Both the position numbers and the translations under genes were made by a program. A stretch of DNA of 64,000 nt from Gibbula magus (lineage: Eukaryota > Mollusca > Gastropoda > Trochida > Trochidae). The stretch spans positions 39,830,873-39,894,872 of the forward strand of contig OW388291.1 of the NCBI GenBank assembly GCA_936450465.1, read 5' to 3'. Under the pieces are notes generated by a model that was not told the DNA's origin, did not search any database, and saw only the letters and a list, made by a program, of their open reading frames with translations. The first letter of the stretch is position 1; each line of letters opens with the position of its first letter. Shown one piece after another: positions 35,335-47,371 of this stretch.

Positions 35335-35839
35335 TATTGGACATACCCTTCTCCTTCTTCTCTTCAACCTAGTAGCGGCAGCCTACACACCAGAGGAATC
35401 AGCTGTGTTAAGGCTTAACTATGGCGTTGCCTTCACTGGCAAAACTGAATTACAACTAGCTGGTGATTACTGGTTACACTCATTCGAAATACCTTTGGAA
35501 GAAAATGAGTTGCCAGCATTTAAATGTTCATGTATGACTAATGATACTAGATGTCATGTGATACATAGACTCCTGACACCAATGTTTTCCTTCAAGTCTC
35601 AGTTTTCTCATCTACTAAACAATACCTGTAAACGTTTAAAATCACTTCTACCAGAACACTCTCTACCTGATAACATAAGAAGTAAGAGAGGACTGTTTAA
35701 CTTTATTGGCTCATTTTCGAAATCCCTCTTTGGAACAGCTACAGTCCACGATGTTAAAATTTTGGCTAATCACATGATGACACTGAACAAACAAACCGAA
35801 AATAGGACACTTTCCCCTTCCCACGAACCGATACATTAA
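35335..35839 (+). pseudogene. Env-like (F-type) fragment of the Gypsy-like element, unit 1
   Basis: An open frame with a hydrophobic leader-like run (35340-35390, LLLLLFNLVAAA) preceded by CTACTTGTAG, compatible with a spliced env message because no ATG is nearby. Further on is a basic cleavage-type site RSKR followed by GLFNFIG, a pattern seen in envelope fusion proteins of errantivirus/baculovirus F type. The homologous sequence stops at 35796, at the tandem-unit junction; the last 13 codons are junction sequence. Truncated, no transmembrane anchor; non-functional. Confidence 0.75.
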
Positions 35840-35968
35840 AAAAACTGACATTTTTGGGGAGGTACCTTGCAAAATCAAAGTTTTTCTCTCTATATTTGGT
35901 CTTAAATATCTGTATTTGCGTTTACATCTCGATTTTGGTCCCTCAAAAAATGTCAGGCTGCCCCCTGT
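35797..35968. other. 172-bp junction sequence between units 1 and 2
   Basis: Begins AAAATAGGACACTTTCCCC and ends CAGGCTGCCCCCTGTTACAC. Almost identical at the unit 2/3 junction (44860-45031), absent from the left edge of unit 1 and the right edge of unit 3. It was therefore created at the first duplication. Confidence 0.8.
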
Positions 35969-37501
35969 TACACATGTTTGTGTTAGAAGCAAGATGATAT
36001 CTAGATAAATATATCTTATAGGGGTAATGAGATACATTCAGTGTTAATGTCACTATTTAGAGGAATTATTATTAAATTTTATATTAGAGGAACATAGTAA
36101 GAGGATTAAATGGTTTTGACTTTTACAAATAAAAATACTTGTGGGTGCAAGTCCATTTACAGTTCGGTTTTGTAAACATTCGATTCAAACAGACTGTATC
36201 ATATTAGAGAGATGGAGTGGACTAAAACACTTTCTAAAAAAGCTAATGCAGTGAGTAAGAGTGAGTTATTTGACTTTAAGTGTTCTTAACATTTATTATA
36301 TTTGTTGAGTTGTTTATCAATCTGCACTTTGGGATGAATATGTCAGATTATGAAGTTCAACTTCATAACTGAAGCCAATTTATTTATTCTGTAGATTTGA
36401 GTTTATTTATGCATGGGTCTTTAATGTTTTATGATATTGCAGCTATTGCCTATTGCTTTATGATAATGTCATCAAATTGTCAGAGTCGAATAACGCATCT
36501 ATCACAGACTCATGATGAGCGATCTCAATAGAAAAGCGAGTTATTAAAAATGATTTACAATTAATGTATTTTTTTCTGTTTTTCAATATGACAAATACCG
36601 GACCAAACAAAGTATTTTAACTAAAAGGTAGCAGTATATAGAGAGAAATAGTGTATATAAATATATATATATATATATATATAAGCCTAGATTAAATTGT
36701 AAATATATACACACAACGTATTATCCGTTATGAATGGCCTGAATAGGGTGTGGATCTGAATGCCTTCGCCATTATAAAATTGGAGAAAATAGTTATGTTG
36801 GGTACTCACTTGCTCATATTCAAGGTTGATTTAATAATAATATGTATCGTTAAACACCACTTTTTAAAATTGAAAACCGTATAAACATAGGTCTTTGAAG
36901 GGCATTCAGAAGTGGTATAGCCTACATAAGAACAGGAAGCAACTGCTTCATGTACTTAATGACTGAAAAATATACAATTAATAGTCAAGTATTATAATCA
37001 AAGTTTGGAAAATTTCCACAAATCCACACTACACATAAAGAATAAATATTTTTCAAGTTATGAATCGGAGCAGTTGAAAGGAAGGGTTTGAGCTAATTCA
37101 ACATTACAGATTCTTCACGTGTTAAACTTGAAGTGAATTCAATGTTTAATTGTCATATCTAAATTTCAGCTAATTTTTTAATTGAACAATAGCTAAGGTA
37201 GAATTCTGTTGACATGTCAGAAGAATTTAAATTTGGGAATGAACTATCAAATCGTTTGTGAAAACAATCTCTTTCAATTATTATTTTTTTTAATATTTCA
37301 ATTAATTTCACAGTAATCTGAGTATTCCTTATTATTGTGAAACAAATATTGAATTTGTTAGGTAATTAATTTTATTTTCATATATTAAACTGAAAATTGA
37401 ATTGTTGTATTTATTTGTAGCAGACATGCATAAAAAAAACTCTGTTGATGAACTTTGATCAATTCATTAAACATATAATTAAACAGTAATCAAACACATT
37501 C

Positions 37502-37726
37502 TAACCCGCAGTAAATACCCCTTCGACCGATCTGATTGGTCCGTCGAGCTGAACTATTAATAACGTATCGGTAACAAACACAACGGCTAGGCGAGACAAC
37601 AGAATATTTCGAAAATTGCTTCACTATGAATTCAAGACCTGATCAGAGAAAAGCTTTGAAATATGAAATACAGAGCCAGCTCAACGGACCAATCAGATCG
37701 GTCAAAGGGGTATTTACTGCGGGCTA
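37502..37726. mobile_element. 225-bp TIR MITE, unit 2 copy
   Basis: Ends TAACCCGCAGTAAATACC and the inverse. Flanking sequence lost about 25 bp just upstream (ACATATAATTAAACAGTAAT) relative to the other copies. Confidence 0.8.
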
Positions 37727-38272
37727 ACGTTCACGGGAGAGGTGTTTGTGGTCGATTTTCGAGTTTGAAGAGCTATTAAAGTTATCTTAGGGGTGACATA
37801 TGTTGGAAATCAGCAAGGTTTTGCGGAGAAATGTATAATTGATAGGTACGTGCGTTCAACTGTGATTAGACGATTTACAATGAATGTGGGCATTTTTGAA
37901 AAGTATTCATTGAATGTATGTATGTAAGCAGTATGTCATTTCAAACACAAACTATTTGTGACTCATTTACTAATTACACTTTTAATTTTCTTAAATATCA
38001 ACTGTTTTTACAACTAGGCATGAGGCAATATCAATAAAATAGTAAAGGGTGATTCTTAATTAATCAGAATGTCAATAGGGTTCAGAGGAGTTTTAACCAA
38101 AACGAATATCAAGAGAAGAAATAAGACAACCAAAAAAACAATGTCCAGTATAATTTTTATTTTTTTAATCATCACATAACACATAAAGAAAACACCAAGC
38201 GCGTATAAGGCCTTGGGAAAAACATGTATTGCAGGGTAAAGATTTAAACATTTTACTCATTCGCGAATCCTT

Positions 38273-39250
38273 TCAACTTCCATTTACTCTATTACGGCAC
38301 TTGCACCTCATGACCTCTCTTAACGTATTTCTGAACGACCTCCCAAACATACAGTAGAATATCCAGTTCGCTGAACAGTTCAACACAACAATCGTTTGAG
38401 TTACCTTGACTAAAAACCCATCGGAACCAAACGCTCTCTCGCATGCTGTTGTAATGTGAGTGATGACAGACATCACAATAATTGCTATATTGATGACTAC
38501 CAGCTGGTCATGGTTTCTTCCTGTTGATTGGATGACACGCCTCCTTGAGAAGATGATGATGATTATGTTGCACACCACAAGAAACACCAGGGGAATCACA
38601 GCTCGAAATGTGAAGAGAACATATTTTTGATGAAAATCAAATAATTGTGAAGAAGAGAAAGTCGAATATTCAGACATAATCCATGTGATGTTGAGGTCAT
38701 TATTCCAGTAAAGATCGTGTTTGTACATAAACCAGTATGGAATATTCAAAACTATCGAGAAACTGAAAAGAACCACGATCCAAACATTGATGACAGATCT
38801 CCTCATGTAGCGAGAAGCTTGCAGAGGTTTAGCCACAGCCAAAGCTCTCTGTAATGCAATCAGCATGGTGAAGAGGATCTCAAATGTGTAGAATGTCATT
38901 GCTGTAGGGTACTCGAAACTGTGAATGCCGCACATTATAACCTCAACCGATTGTGATATCCGTTCCAGGTGAAACAACACAGTTTCAAAGGCGATGAAAA
39001 CCAGAAGAATGATGTCTATGAAGCTTAGAAACTTCAAGAGTCGAACACCGGGAACAGATCTCTGCAGTCTTGACAACACAACGGATCCAAGAATGTTACC
39101 ACATATACCAATGATGATGCAGACACACAGACTTATAGCATATCCATCGCTCGATCTTGCTGATTGTGGAACCAAAGAGTTTGTTGAATTGGAATAGTTT
39201 AGTAACTCCTTCATGCTGGATTCCTCAACGTGTCCGTGCGACACCATCAA
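38273..39250 (-). CDS. Receptor G6: 7TM receptor, intact (unit 2)
   Basis: 325-residue single-exon frame starting MMVSHGHVEESSMKE. TM1 CGNILGSVVLSRLQRSVPGV, TM2 FLSFIDIILLVF, TM3 FTMLIALQRALAVAKPLQAS, TM4 INVWIVVLFSFSIVLNIPYW, ECL2 with NIT glycosylation site and no cysteine, TM5 AVIPLVFLVVCN, ICL3 SRRRVIQSTGRN, TM6 INIAIIVMSVITH, TM7 NCSANWIFYCMFG. QRA replaces DRY, no CWxP and no NPxxY, as in the rest of this family. Element B2 lies about 200 bp upstream. Nearly identical to G7 but without its stop, so this is the best candidate for a working receptor in the triplicated region. Ligand unknown. Confidence 0.92.
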   Translation of the reverse strand: MMVSHGHVEESSMKELLNYSNSTNSLVPQSARSSDGYAISLCVCIIIGICGNILGSVVLSRLQRSVPGVRLLKFLSFIDIILLVFIAFETVLFHLERISQSVEVIMCGIHSFEYPTAMTFYTFEILFTMLIALQRALAVAKPLQASRYMRRSVINVWIVVLFSFSIVLNIPYWFMYKHDLYWNNDLNITWIMSEYSTFSSSQLFDFHQKYVLFTFRAVIPLVFLVVCNIIIIIFSRRRVIQSTGRNHDQLVVINIAIIVMSVITHITTACERAFGSDGFLVKVTQTIVVLNCSANWIFYCMFGRSFRNTLREVMRCKCRNRVNGS

Positions 39251-39452
39251 CGTTGACAGTTTCCAACTGATGATAGCCCTGTCAGTGTGTACGTTTCAGA
39301 GAATTGCGTTATAGGGAATTTTATTAGTATAATGGTCGATAGAGCAAACATATCCTTTCACATATCTTCCATTTACTAATTGATACGTAAATAATAAATG
39401 AAGGGAATGTGAATCTGGAGTAAATGGATATGGAGGCAGGAGAGTGGCATGG

Positions 39453-42350
39453 TACGGAAGCGTATTAGTGTCACGGTGAAATAGTATCTCCTACGTAGGA
39501 GATAGCATGATCAAGCACTGATCACTTCGTTTCATACTTATCCACGAGTTGTGGAGACACCTAAGCATCTTGCGTTTGTCTTTTTCATAATAAACATAAT
39601 TATGTTAGTCTGATTAAATCATGTGTCAGTGCCGTCTTGATTTTCAAAATAAAGTATTGTTCACTTGAAATGTTATGGAGGGAATATTGTCTTTCCGTTA
39701 CTGCTCCCTTAGTGTCCATTTTGATAGTGATAGTTTACGAATATACTGTTACCGTTAGTTTCAAATTATTATAATTATTTGCACATTATTTTTTTCACAG
39801 ATTTGCCATTTATTATTAAAGATTGTACGATATTGTGTTACGTTAAAGGGTAAAACATCCTATTACACGACCCGACAGGCCGCATGTATAGAAAACGGTT
39901 ATCCGTATTGGTAGAAAATGGGGCGACGAATAAAGGGTGCATTTTATGGAACTCTTCAGTGTGAGAGAGATATATTTGTAGGTTTCATGCGATTTTGAGA
40001 AATCAGACAGATTGTTGACCATTCCATCATAGTGTTATATTCAAAACTATATTATTGGGTGATTAGTTCTCGCTACGTCAGTGAGAACACTTGTACCACA
40101 TTCGAGCGGCCATTTTCATGTGAACACTTTAAAATGGCCGCTCGAAGGGAAATGCACTCGAGTGGCTTAACCCAACCATTACATTCGTTTTATTGATTCA
40201 GGAGTATTATTTAGCCATTGGTAACACTTATTAACCTTTTTGTGAGAACGCTTTATTTCAATTCATTAGGAATAGCGGTCTCCAACGCCTTTAAAGGGTA
40301 AGGGTTTGGAGACAACTGACAACATAAAACGTTGCTAGGCATTGAAAGGGGTCCTGGCATAGGATTGAACATATGACAAATGTTATATTTTGTGCTTAAA
40401 TGAGGCACATTCTTATCTATTCGATATGTTTATTTGTCTTGTGTACTTGGTCTCAGATTGTTTTACAAAAAGTTTGCTTTGAAATCGAATAAGCATATAT
40501 TTCAGACGGAAAGGAGTAAGCACATACTACGAGTTGAATCGCCATTCCTGTTCACATTTACGAAGTTCTTATTTAGAAGTTACTTCATTTCACTTCAATA
40601 AAAATTTGATTGGAATTATATGTAATTAAATGAAAGTCAAATACGAACACTCATTTATGGATAAACAACCTCATTTATTATTAATTGTTTAATTAATTAA
40701 TTGTTCTTATTTCACTTCAAACCTACAAAATACCACTCAAATAAGTTATATGTAATTAGATGTATACACCTCATATCAGCATGCTATAAATGACAATCAG
40801 AACACTTAACAACTGAGGTAGATTTTTAAATTTTTCACTTCAGATGGTTAATTTACCCATATGGTAAATATACTTGTCAAAATAGGTTAGGTATATTGGA
40901 AGTTTATTATTGATATTAAATCATTGTGTAAATGTGCAAATAAATCAATATGAAAAAATTCAAAATTTACATTTATCGCTAACTATTCTTCTCCAGCACA
41001 TTCATAACATCAAGAGTACAGACATTCATTAACGGTAATCAATTATAGAAGCTGAGATCCTTTATTTTTGAGTAATGTTTTGAGTGACGTCCAGCACCAC
41101 GTTCAAAGTGTAATTAGGTCGCTAGTAGTGGCAATGACCGTGGATTTTCATTTCACGGAAATATTGACTGTACTTGAATTATTGAAGGAGTTTAAAACTG
41201 ATATTCCAAAACATCGATATGGAAACCGCAATCATATCGTGTTTTGCAACAATGTAGAGATCTACCGTGAACTATTGAATTAATATTAGTTTATTAAATA
41301 TAATTGTTCAGTGCAAAACTATACTGGATTGCATAACACATGATGGCTCAATCAACTCTACTTCTGTAGATATACCAATATATAAAGTACTTAAAGGCGC
41401 TCTAGCACGTTTTTCGTAATGAAAAAATTGATCTCACGAAAAAGTAAATAAGTCTTACCAATTGCTAAATAATACCTCCGAATCAATAAAAAAAGTTCTA
41501 CAATGAATGTACATTTTTCGGTTAAGCCATGCGAGTCCATTTCCTTTCGAGTGGCCATCGGCTGTAGCGATACCTAAACACTTAAAGTAGAGTTTTGAAT
41601 ATGGAACCATGATAGAATGGTCAATTGTCTTGTTGTCTGAACTCTTAATTGACCTACAAATCTACCTCTCACACTGAAGAGTTCCACAGCAATGTCGCTT
41701 TATACGTCGCACCATTTTATTTCAATATAGATGCAGGCTTATCGGATCGTGTGACGCGATGTCTTACCCTCTAACATAATAATATATTGTTTAAACTGTA
41801 AAGTATATGGAAAATTTGAGAAAACAAAATACAGCTACATCGTCTTTAAAGCTTTTTATACTATCATATACTTATACATCATATCATATACACAATATTT
41901 TTTATGGGCATTCTAGAAAGTGGGGTGATGAAGAATGAAGAACAATTTTATGGATACACAACTTCTTTATTCTATGTCGAAACGTCGCCTACATAGAATA
42001 AATAAGTTGGGTATCCATAAAATTGTTCTTCATTCTTCATATAGACCAGAGTTTACATACACTATACACGTATACATGTGTTAAATACAATTGTGAAAAA
42101 CGCTAGATATGATAAAGTGGTACAGGCTTTATATATAGTATATCCTACAAAGGAGATACTATCTCCTACGTAGGAGATACTAAGTCCTACGTAGGAGATA
42201 CTAAGTCCTACGTAGGAGATACTATCTCCTACGTAGTAGATACTAAGTCCTACGTAGGAGATACTAAGTCCTACGTAGGAGATACTTTGTCCTACGTAGG
42301 ATATAGTATCACACACAAAAATTTCATTGTGACACTAATACGCTTCCGTA
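39453..42350. mobile_element. Element B2: complete long-inverted-repeat transposon
   Basis: Ends TACGGAAGCG / CGCTTCCGTA with GCATGG duplicated at 39447-39452 and 42351-42356. The inverted arms are visible for roughly 700-800 bp: left 39453-40180, right about 41500-42350 (for example TTAAGCCACTCGAGTG in the left arm inverted versus TTAAGCCATGCGAGTCC at 41523). Central 1.3 kb is unique. A short frame at 41068-41283 (ILTVLELLKEFKTDIPKHR) is unrecognised and may be a coding remnant. The right arm holds the 113-bp hairpin and about 8 array units. No transposase. Confidence 0.92.
42141..42312 (+). repeat. 21-bp tandem array of element B2
   Basis: About 8 units of GATACTAAGTC plus CTACGTAGGA, first unit degenerate (CTACAAAGGA). 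Three fewer units than B1. Confidence 0.92.
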
Positions 42351-43389
42351 GCATGGCGTTTGATTTAGTTAATGATTCAGTAATCATGAAAAAAAGGACA
42401 AGGTTTTTGTGTACTGTCAATAACTTACTCTTTAATAACGAAGTGCGTTTGTTTTTCTTTGATTGTGTTTTACGTTTCAAAGTTTAATTTGATGACCAGC
42501 AATAAAATGTATACTATCAAACTGTTAGTTTTTGATGAGGTCAGTGGATGAAGACAGTAGTAATTGAAAGAATCTATCTGATGTCCAAACAACATACTGT
42601 GATACAGTTTCTAAATGACACATCGGAGATGGATTGTATGTGAAAACATAACCTTGTCTCTGTTATGTCTGGATTACAGCTAATGACAACAACTCAGTGG
42701 GTATGTAAATTATATACGGATTTCAGTGATCCATTAAACAATCAAACGTCTTTATTCACATGGTGATATGATAATTTTCATTGACAAAGTAAAATCAACA
42801 AGAACGTAGAAGTAGCTTTTGAAAAATATCATATACATGAAAATGAAAAAGATAATACAAAATACTAAATACAATAACCAAACATTATACAGATTAGTAC
42901 ACCTCATTATTATACCACATGAGTCAAAATACAATACATATCAATGTATCTTATCAACCCATCATTTACAATTTACTACATACATTTGAATATATTCACA
43001 ATATGAAACTTACACCATTGTAGCAGATTCGACTCACCTATTTTGATGGAATACAAGGAACTGCCTTTGTGCAGATTTCCCTGCCTTAAATATCCACAAA
43101 AGGTAACATCTGCACTTATCTAATTATGTTAATTACTTTAATGTTGAGTGACACATCTCAGTCCCGGACAGTATATGGACGATATGCCGGACATTAATCT
43201 GATATTATTCAATTTCTGACATATCACCCTCATTTAGACTGACAGGCCGACAGCGCATCATTGTTACACTGTAATTTATGCTAAATCAACTACGCACAGT
43301 TTGATCTGAATATTTTATGCATAGAATTGTGTTTACTTTGTGAAAATATATCGTGTTAATAGAATCCCCCTTACAGAAACCTCAGATGA

Positions 43390-44167
43390 TACAAACATAT
43401 CCTTCTAGTTGTAGATTCTTACAGTAGATGGAGTGAAGCGTTCCCGCTCAAAACACAAGCTAAGAAGATCTGAAGTTGCAAGAGTTCTTTATCAGGAGAT
43501 ACGTTGTAGATATGGTTCTCCAAAATCAATTGTTTCTGATAGAAGCAGAAACTTCGTATCAAAACTTGTAGGTGTCATCTGTGAGATTTTTCAAGTGACA
43601 AGACACACTACAAGTAGCTATCATCCCATGTCTAATGCAGCATGTGAACGTACCACCAGTACAATTCTTCAAGCTCTGCGTACATACTGCGACACTGACC
43701 ATGGTAACTGGCCAACTCACATACCAGGTATCATGCTGGCCTTCAGAATGTCTCCCTGTGTGCAGTCAACAGGGTTCTCACAATTTCATATGCTCTTTGG
43801 TAGAGAAATGAACATTCCCTTTGATACTGCCATCTTACCAAAAGATGGAATTGGTAAAAATGCCACTGAGTATGTCACTCAAGTAATGGAGAACCTCAAA
43901 GAGGTAGCATCCAGTAACCTGAAACTCGTTCAAGAAAAGATGAAAGAACGCTATGGCCGCAAAAGTTCAGAACCACTGTATGATGTTGGTGATCTTGTGT
44001 GGATCACAAATCAAGTTAATACAAAAGGTAAGTCACATACATTAGACCCAAAGTACATTGGTACATATGTTGTTAGTGATGTATGCACTAAGAACACATA
44101 TCAGCTGAGAGATAGAAGGACTATAAAGAATCTGCCTTCCAAAACTCATGCCGAAAGAAGCCATTAA
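43390..44167 (+). pseudogene. Ty3/Gypsy-like integrase fragment, unit 2
   Basis: Same structure and same frame breaks as the unit 1 copy (core motifs IVSDRSRNF and SNAACERT in the frame from 43433; first-acid segment upstream in another frame). It retains the CGACGACGCCCTTACAAG stretch after the second break (near 44205). Confidence 0.85.
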
Positions 44168-44397
44168 ACCGTTTCATGAGCGATTCACGGCACAAGGTAA
44201 GAAACGACGACGCCCTTACAAGTTTCTAAAAGTAAAATGAAATGCTCTTATATGAAGATGTCTCCACTACCAGTACTAAATAGATGTCATAACATGTAGA
44301 TCTTCACAGTTTATAGTGCTAGAAAGTCGCGACCAAATTTACCCAAAACCCTTTGTGCTGTTCTACATGATATAACACAAACCTATCTACTTGTAGG

Positions 44398-44902
44398 TAT
44401 TGGACACACCCTTCTCCTTCTTCTCTTCAACCTAGTAGCGGCAGCCTACACACCAGAGGAATCAGCTGTGTTAAGGCTTAACTATGGCGTTGCCTTCACT
44501 GGCAAAACTGAATTACACCTAGCTGGTGATTACTGGTTACACTCATTCGAAATACCTTTGGAAGAAAATGAGTTGCCAGCATTTAAATGTTCATGTATGA
44601 CTAATGATACTAGATGTCATGTGATACATAGACTCCTGACACCAATGTTTTCCTTCAAGTCTCAGTTTTCTCATCGACTAAACAATACCTGTAAACGTTT
44701 AAAATCACTTCTACCAGAACACTCTCTACCTGATAACATAAGAAGTAAGAGAGGACTGTTTAACTTTATTGGCTCATTTTCGAAATCCCTCTTTGGAACA
44801 GCTACAGTCCACGATGTTAAAATTTTGGCTAATCACATGATGACACTGAACAAACAAACCGAAAATAGGACACTTTCGCCTTCCCACGAACCGATACATT
44901 AA
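44398..44902 (+). pseudogene. Env-like fragment, unit 2
   Basis: As in unit 1: leader-like hydrophobic run, RSKR plus GLFNFIG, homologous sequence cut at 44859 where the 172-bp junction sequence begins. One residue difference near the start (ELHLAG instead of ELQLAG). Confidence 0.75.
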
Positions 44903-46600
44903 AAAAACTGACATTTTTGGGGAGGTACCTTGCAAAATCAAAGTTTTTCTCTCTATATTTGGTCTTAAATATCTGTATTTGCGTTTACATCTCGATTTTG
45001 GTCCCTCAAAAAATGTCAGGCTGCCCCCTGTTACACATGTTTGTGTTAGAGGCAATATGATATCTAGATAAATATGTCTTATAGGGGTAATGAGATACAT
45101 TCAGTGTTAATGTCACTATTTAGAGGAATTATTATTAAATTTTTAAATATTATATTAGAGGAACATAGTAAGAGGATTAAATGGTTTTGACTTTTACAAA
45201 TAAAAATACTTGTGGGTGCAAGTCCATATACAGTTCGGTTTTGTAAACATTCGATTCAAACAGACTGTATCATATTAGAGAGATGAAGTGGACTAAAACA
45301 CTTTCTAAAAAAGCTAATGCAGTGAGTAAGAGTGAGTTATTTGACTTTAAGTGTTCTTAACATTTATTATATTTGTTGAGTTGTTTATCAATCTGCACTT
45401 TGGGATGAATATGTCAGATTATGAAGTTCAACTTCATAACTGAAGCCAATTTTTTTATTCTGTAGATTTGAGTTTATTTATGCATGGGTCTTTAATGTTT
45501 TATGATATTGCAGCTATTGCCTATTGCTTTATGATAATGTCATCAAATTGTCAGAGTCGAATAACGCATCTATCACAGACTCATGATGAGCGATCTCAAT
45601 AGAAAAGCGAGTTATTAAAAATGATTTACAATTAATGTATTTTTATCTGTTTTTCAATATGACAAATACCGGACCAAACAAAGTATTTTAACTAAAAGGT
45701 AGCAGTATATAGAGAGAAATAGTGTATATAAATATATATATATATAAGCCTAGATTAAATTGTAAATATATACACACAACGTATTATCCGTTATGAATGG
45801 CCTGAATAGGGTGTGGATCTGAATGCCTTCGCCATTATAAAATTGGAGAAAATAGTTATGTTGGGTACTCACTTGCTCATATTCAAGGTTGAGTTAATAA
45901 TAATATGTATCGTTAAACACCACTTTTTAAAATTGAAAACCGTATAAACATAGGTCTTTGAAGGGCATTCAGAAGTGGTATAGCCTACATAAGAACAGGA
46001 AGCAACTGCTTCATGTACTTAATGACTGAAAAATATACAATTAATAGTCAAGTATTATAATCAAAGTTTGGAAAATTTCCACAAATCCACACTACACATA
46101 AAGAATAAATATTTTTCAAGTTATGAATCGGAGCAGTTGAAAGGAAGGGTTTGAGCTAATTCAACATTACAGATTCTTCACGTGTTAAACTTGAAGTGAA
46201 TTCAATGTTTAATTGTCATATCTAAATTTCAGCTAATTTTTTAATTGAACAATAGCTAATTCAAGGTAGAATTCTGTTGACATGTCAGAAGAATTTAAAT
46301 TTGGGAATGAACTATCAAATCGTTTGTGAAAACAATCTCTTTCAATTATTATTTTTTTTAATATTTCAATTAATTTCACAGTAATCTGAGTATTCCTTAT
46401 TATTGTGAAACAAATATTGAATTTGTTAGGTAATTAATTTTATTTTCATATATTAAACTGAAAATTGAATTGTTGTATTTATTTGTAGCAGACATGCATA
46501 AAAAAAACTCTGTTGATGAACTTTGATCAATTCATTAAAAATATAATTTCTTTCTTTAATTTTTAGATATAAATTATCAAAACAGTAATCAAACACATTT

Positions 46601-46825
46601 TAACCCGCAGTAAATACCCCTTCGACCGATCTGATTGGTCCGTCGAGCTGAACTATTAATAACGTATCGGTAACAAACACAACGGCTAGGCGAGACAACA
46701 GAATATTTCGAAAATTGCTTCACTATGAATTCAAGACCTGATCAGAGAAAAGCTTTGAAATATGAAATACAGAGCCAGCTCAACGGACCAATCAGATCGG
46801 TCAAAGGGGTATTTACTGCGGGCTA
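46601..46825. mobile_element. 225-bp TIR MITE, unit 3 copy
   Basis: Same element as at 364, 28834 and 37502. Ends TAACCCGCAGTAAATACC and its inverse. Confidence 0.8.
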
Positions 46826-47371
46826 ACGTTCACGGGAGAGGTGTTTGTGGTCGATTTTCGAGTTTGAAGAGCTATTAAAGTTATCTTAGGGGTGACATAT
46901 GTTGGAAATCAGCAAGGTTTTGCGGAGAAATGTATAATTGATAGGTACGTGCGTTCAACTGTGATTAGACGATTGACAATGAATGTGGGCATTTTTGAAA
47001 AGTATTCATTGAATGTATGTATGTAAGCAGTATGTCATTTCAAACACAAACTATTTGTGACTCATTTACTAATTACACTTTTAATTTTCTTAAATATCAA
47101 CTGTTTTTACAACTAGGCATGAGGCAATATCAATAAAATAGTAAAGGGTGATTCTTAATTAATCAGAATGTCAATAGGGTTCAGAGGAGTTTTAACCAAA
47201 ACGAATATCAAGAGAAGAAATAAGACAACCAAAAAAACAATGTCCAGTATAATTTTTATTTTTTTAATCATCACATAACACATAAAGAAAACACCAAGCG
47301 CGTATAAGGCCTTGGGAAAAACATGTATTGCAGGGTAAAGATTTAAACATTTTACTCATTCGTGAATCCTT

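Larger units (their letters stand above)
26166..35972. repeat. Tandem unit 1 (receptor G5 + element B1 + Gypsy remnant)
   Basis: First of three head-to-tail units. Collinear landmarks: CATGTTTGTGTTAGAGGC at the start, GGAACATAGTAAGA, the 225-bp MITE, receptor, B element, integrase and env-like remnants, and a 172-bp junction sequence at the end (35797-35968). Unit 1 has a private 1.1-kb insertion at 26254-27386 and lacks 445 bp of element B. Confidence 0.9.
35973..45035. repeat. Tandem unit 2 (receptor G6 + element B2 + Gypsy remnant)
   Basis: Collinear with unit 1 and closer to unit 3: both share the full right arm of element B, the MMVSHG receptor start and the 14-bp stretch missing in the unit 1 integrase remnant. 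The TA microsatellite at 36659-36682 is longest in this unit. Confidence 0.92.

Noticed and set aside
35711..36037. 108-codon minus-strand frame conserved in units 1 and 2
   Set aside because: It is antisense to the env-like fragment and runs across the junction sequence; conservation follows from duplication. No recognisable domain.
27971..36682. TA-repeat microsatellite as a regulatory element
   Set aside because: Only a (TA)n run whose length varies among units; no supporting context.
41068..41283. Transposase remnant in the core of element B
   Set aside because: ILTVLELLKEFKTDIPKHR and NHIVFCNN look protein-like, but no DDE motif or helix-turn-helix is visible. Left as an unrecognised frame in the element entry.
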